In this document: piece by piece, positions 62,432 through 64,000 of the stretch
Position numbering within the stretch: the stretch's first letter is position 1
Layout of the letters: each line of letters starts with the position of its first letter
NCBI RefSeq assembly: GCF_014306105.1
Contig: NZ_JACRVF010000003.1
Span: 186,001-250,000 of the forward strand
Direction: 5' to 3'
DNA from: Pontibacter cellulosilyticus
GTDB taxonomy: Bacteria; Bacteroidota; Bacteroidia; Cytophagales; Hymenobacteraceae
Length of the DNA: 64,000 bases
Notes under the pieces: generated by a model
Databases searched by the model: none
Seen by the model: only the letters and a program-made list of their open reading frames with translations
What the model was told of the DNA's origin: nothing
Position numbers and translations under genes: made by a program

Positions 62432-64000
62432 ATGGAAGCTAAATTCTCAAACCGAGTGAAAGAGGTTATCTCGCTCAGCCGTGAGGAAGCTATCCGTCTT
62501 GGTCATGACTATATTGGCACTGAACACCTGGTGCTGGGCATGATACGGGAAGGAGAAGGTACAGCCATTGCTCTGCTTAAGAAGCTTGGCGTTTCGATAG
62601 ATGAGTTAAAGTACGCTTTAGAACAAGCTACCCGAAATACAGCGACGCAAAGCAGCAACATTACCGGCAGTATCCCGCTTACCAAGCAGACTGAGAAGGT
62701 GCTGAAGATAACATACCTGGAGGCGAAGATCTTCAAGAGTGATATCATTGGTACAGAACACCTCTTATTATCCATCCTGCGGGATGAAGACAACATTTCT
62801 TCACAAATCTTAGCGAAATTCAACGTGAACTACGAAGCAATAAGAGACTCCCTGGATTATCATAGTAATAATCCACTGGCATCGTCTGATACAGACGACA
62901 CAGATGATTCGGACAAGTTTTTGGGCAGTTCTTCATCTCGCTCAAGCAGCAGTAAAAAGCCAGGCGAAAAATCGCGCACCCCGGTGCTCGATAACTTTGG
63001 CCGCGACCTAACAAAGCTGGCAGAAGATGATAAACTGGATCCAATTGTTGGCCGTGAAAAAGAAATTGAGCGTGTGGCACAGGTACTTAGCCGCCGCAAA
63101 AAGAACAACCCTATACTTATAGGTGAGCCAGGTGTTGGTAAAACAGCCATCGCCGAAGGTTTGGCCTTGCGTATTATCCAGAAAAAGGTAAGCCGTGTGT
63201 TGTTTAACAAACGTGTGGTTACTTTGGATCTTGCTTCGCTGGTTGCCGGTACTAAGTATAGAGGTCAGTTTGAAGAGCGTATGAAAGCCGTGATGAACGA
63301 ATTGGAGAAGTCTCCGGACGTGATCCTGTTCATCGACGAGTTGCATACGATTGTGGGTGCCGGTGGTGCCTCTGGCTCCTTGGATGCCTCTAACATGTTT
63401 AAGCCTGCGCTTGCCCGTGGCGAGATTCAGTGCATCGGTGCCACTACTTTGGATGAGTACCGCCAGTACATCGAGAAAGATGGTGCCCTTGCCCGTCGTT
63501 TCCAGATTGTAATGGTAGACCCTACTACGCCGGAAGAGACGATCGAGATATTGAACAATATCAAGGACAAGTACCAGGATCACCACCATGTAAACTATAC
63601 TGATAAGGCTATTGAGGCCTGCGTTAAGCTTTCAGATCGTTACATGAGTGACCGCTTCCTTCCAGACAAAGCCATCGATATTTTGGATGAGGCTGGTGCG
63701 CGTGTGCACATCAACAACATCATTGTTCCGGATGACATTCTGAAGCTTGAAGAGCAGATCGAGAACATTAAAGTGGAGAAAAACCGTGTAGTAAAGAGCC
63801 AGAAGTATGAAGAGGCTGCTCAACTGCGCGATAAAGAGAAAAAACTCATCGATCAGCTTGAAACGGCTAAGCGTGACTGGGAAGAAGAGACGAAGAAGAA
63901 GCGTTATACCGTAAAAGAGGAAAATGTGGCAGAGGTTATTGCCATGATGACAGGTATTCCGGTAAAACGTATCGCTCAGAATGAGGGCGTGAAGCTCCTG
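62432..64000 (+). CDS. clpC: ATP-dependent Clp protease ATPase subunit ClpC, N-terminal part (runs off window)
   Basis: 523 codons are visible from ATG 62432; the frame is open at the window end. Two N-terminal Clp repeats (about 5-75 and 80-145; [40 protein letters not shown]) precede a Ser/Asp-rich linker. AAA+ module 1 has Walker A GEPGVGKT (231-238), Walker [10 protein letters not shown] and LARRFQ. A UVR-like coiled-coil M domain follows (about 430-485; [20 protein letters not shown]), marking ClpC instead of ClpA/ClpB. It unfolds substrates for ClpP. Confidence 0.96.
   Translation, partial: MEAKFSNRVKEVISLSREEAIRLGHDYIGTEHLVLGMIREGEGTAIALLKKLGVSIDELKYALEQATRNTATQSSNITGSIPLTKQTEKVLKITYLEAKIFKSDIIGTEHLLLSILRDEDNISSQILAKFNVNYEAIRDSLDYHSNNPLASSDTDDTDDSDKFLGSSSSRSSSSKKPGEKSRTPVLDNFGRDLTKLAEDDKLDPIVGREKEIERVAQVLSRRKKNNPILIGEPGVGKTAIAEGLALRIIQKKVSRVLFNKRVVTLDLASLVAGTKYRGQFEERMKAVMNELEKSPDVILFIDELHTIVGAGGASGSLDASNMFKPALARGEIQCIGATTLDEYRQYIEKDGALARRFQIVMVDPTTPEETIEILNNIKDKYQDHHHVNYTDKAIEACVKLSDRYMSDRFLPDKAIDILDEAGARVHINNIIVPDDILKLEEQIENIKVEKNRVVKSQKYEEAAQLRDKEKKLIDQLETAKRDWEEETKKKRYTVKEENVAEVIAMMTGIPVKRIAQNEGVKLL

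Larger units (their letters stand above)
2586..63250. repeat. Dispersed heptamer TATACTT / AAGTATA (about 120 copies)
   Basis: By hand count the word occurs about 66 times as TATACTT and 54 times as AAGTATA on the given strand, or once per roughly 530 bp. From base composition about 11 would be expected in total. Copies lie in most genes and most gaps, in all reading frames (for example GTT-ATA-CTT at 2586, ATA-TAC-TTG near 6380, TAT-ACT-TTA near 10571). They also pair as inverted copies in terminators at 7385-7446, 39594-39627 and 45267-45314. Palindromic AAGTATACTT occurs near 11911, 52533 and 56736. The count may be off by several. Confidence 0.8.

Noticed and set aside
1..64000. CRISPR arrays, rRNA genes, transposases, phage genes
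   Set aside because: Looked for regularly spaced repeats, rRNA cores and transposase or integrase motifs; none seen.

Overview
The window is chromosomal DNA from a member of the Bacteroidota, most likely Cytophagales / Hymenobacteraceae (Pontibacter-like). The signs are a SusC/RagA TonB-linked receptor, a FecI sigma / FecR anti-sigma / TonB receptor / DUF4249 set, many lipoproteins and OmpA/PorT-type barrels, multi-receiver hybrid histidine kinases, Bacteroidota-type promoters (TTG or TTTG, about 20 nt, TAnnTTTG), weak Shine-Dalgarno sites and about 46% GC by eye. No phage, transposase, integrase, CRISPR array or rRNA is visible. The genus is an inference.

Layout. 1-1.9 kb: 5' part of a susC gene. 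2.1-16.8 kb: acyl-CoA-binding protein, a quinone-oxidoreductase-like enzyme, a GNAT, a lipoprotein cyclophilin, a glycosyltransferase and an MtfA-like peptidase, mixed with four exported peptidases (oligopeptidase B-like, M13, S9 glutamyl-endopeptidase-like, M28) and a collagen-like secreted protein. 17-22.7 kb: small redox/iron proteins (2Fe-2S ferredoxin, ferritin, a cysteine-motif protein, a cupin), a kinase-like unknown and a LytS/LytTR two-component pair. 23.2-27.4 kb: a PKD lipoprotein, an SRPBCC protein and a YceI / porin / YceI-like operon. 27.6-33.5 kb: a FecI-FecR-TonB-DUF4249 block lying between an intact alkyltransferase-like gene and a decayed copy of that gene's 3' end. 33.7-39.6 kb: an RND tripartite efflux operon. 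39.7-45.2 kb: an MgtC/DUF4010 membrane protein, a PorT-like barrel and the queuosine precursor genes queE, queC, queD (minus strand) and queF (plus strand). 45.7-55.7 kb: a signalling block with a 1348-aa NIT-HAMP-GAF hybrid kinase carrying three receivers, CheR, CheB, a receiver-PAS kinase, an Rcp1-like receiver and a receiver-PAS protein whose histidine dimerisation segment is not followed by an ATPase domain. 55.8-64 kb: tRNA-Ser(UGA) and envelope and housekeeping genes (YihY/BrkB, thioesterase, MltG, Sua5/YciO/YrdC, two tandem LpxL-type acyltransferases, WbqC, start of clpC).

The strongest unexplained signal is not a gene. The heptamer TATACTT / AAGTATA occurs about 120 times by hand count on the two strands together, roughly ten times the number expected from base composition. 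It lies in coding and intergenic DNA, in all three reading frames, in both orientations about equally (about 66 and 54). In several intrinsic terminators it is paired head-to-head in the stem, including a 62-bp perfect palindrome at 7385-7446. That pattern resembles DNA-uptake sequences or the cyanobacterial HIP1 word, but its role here is unknown.
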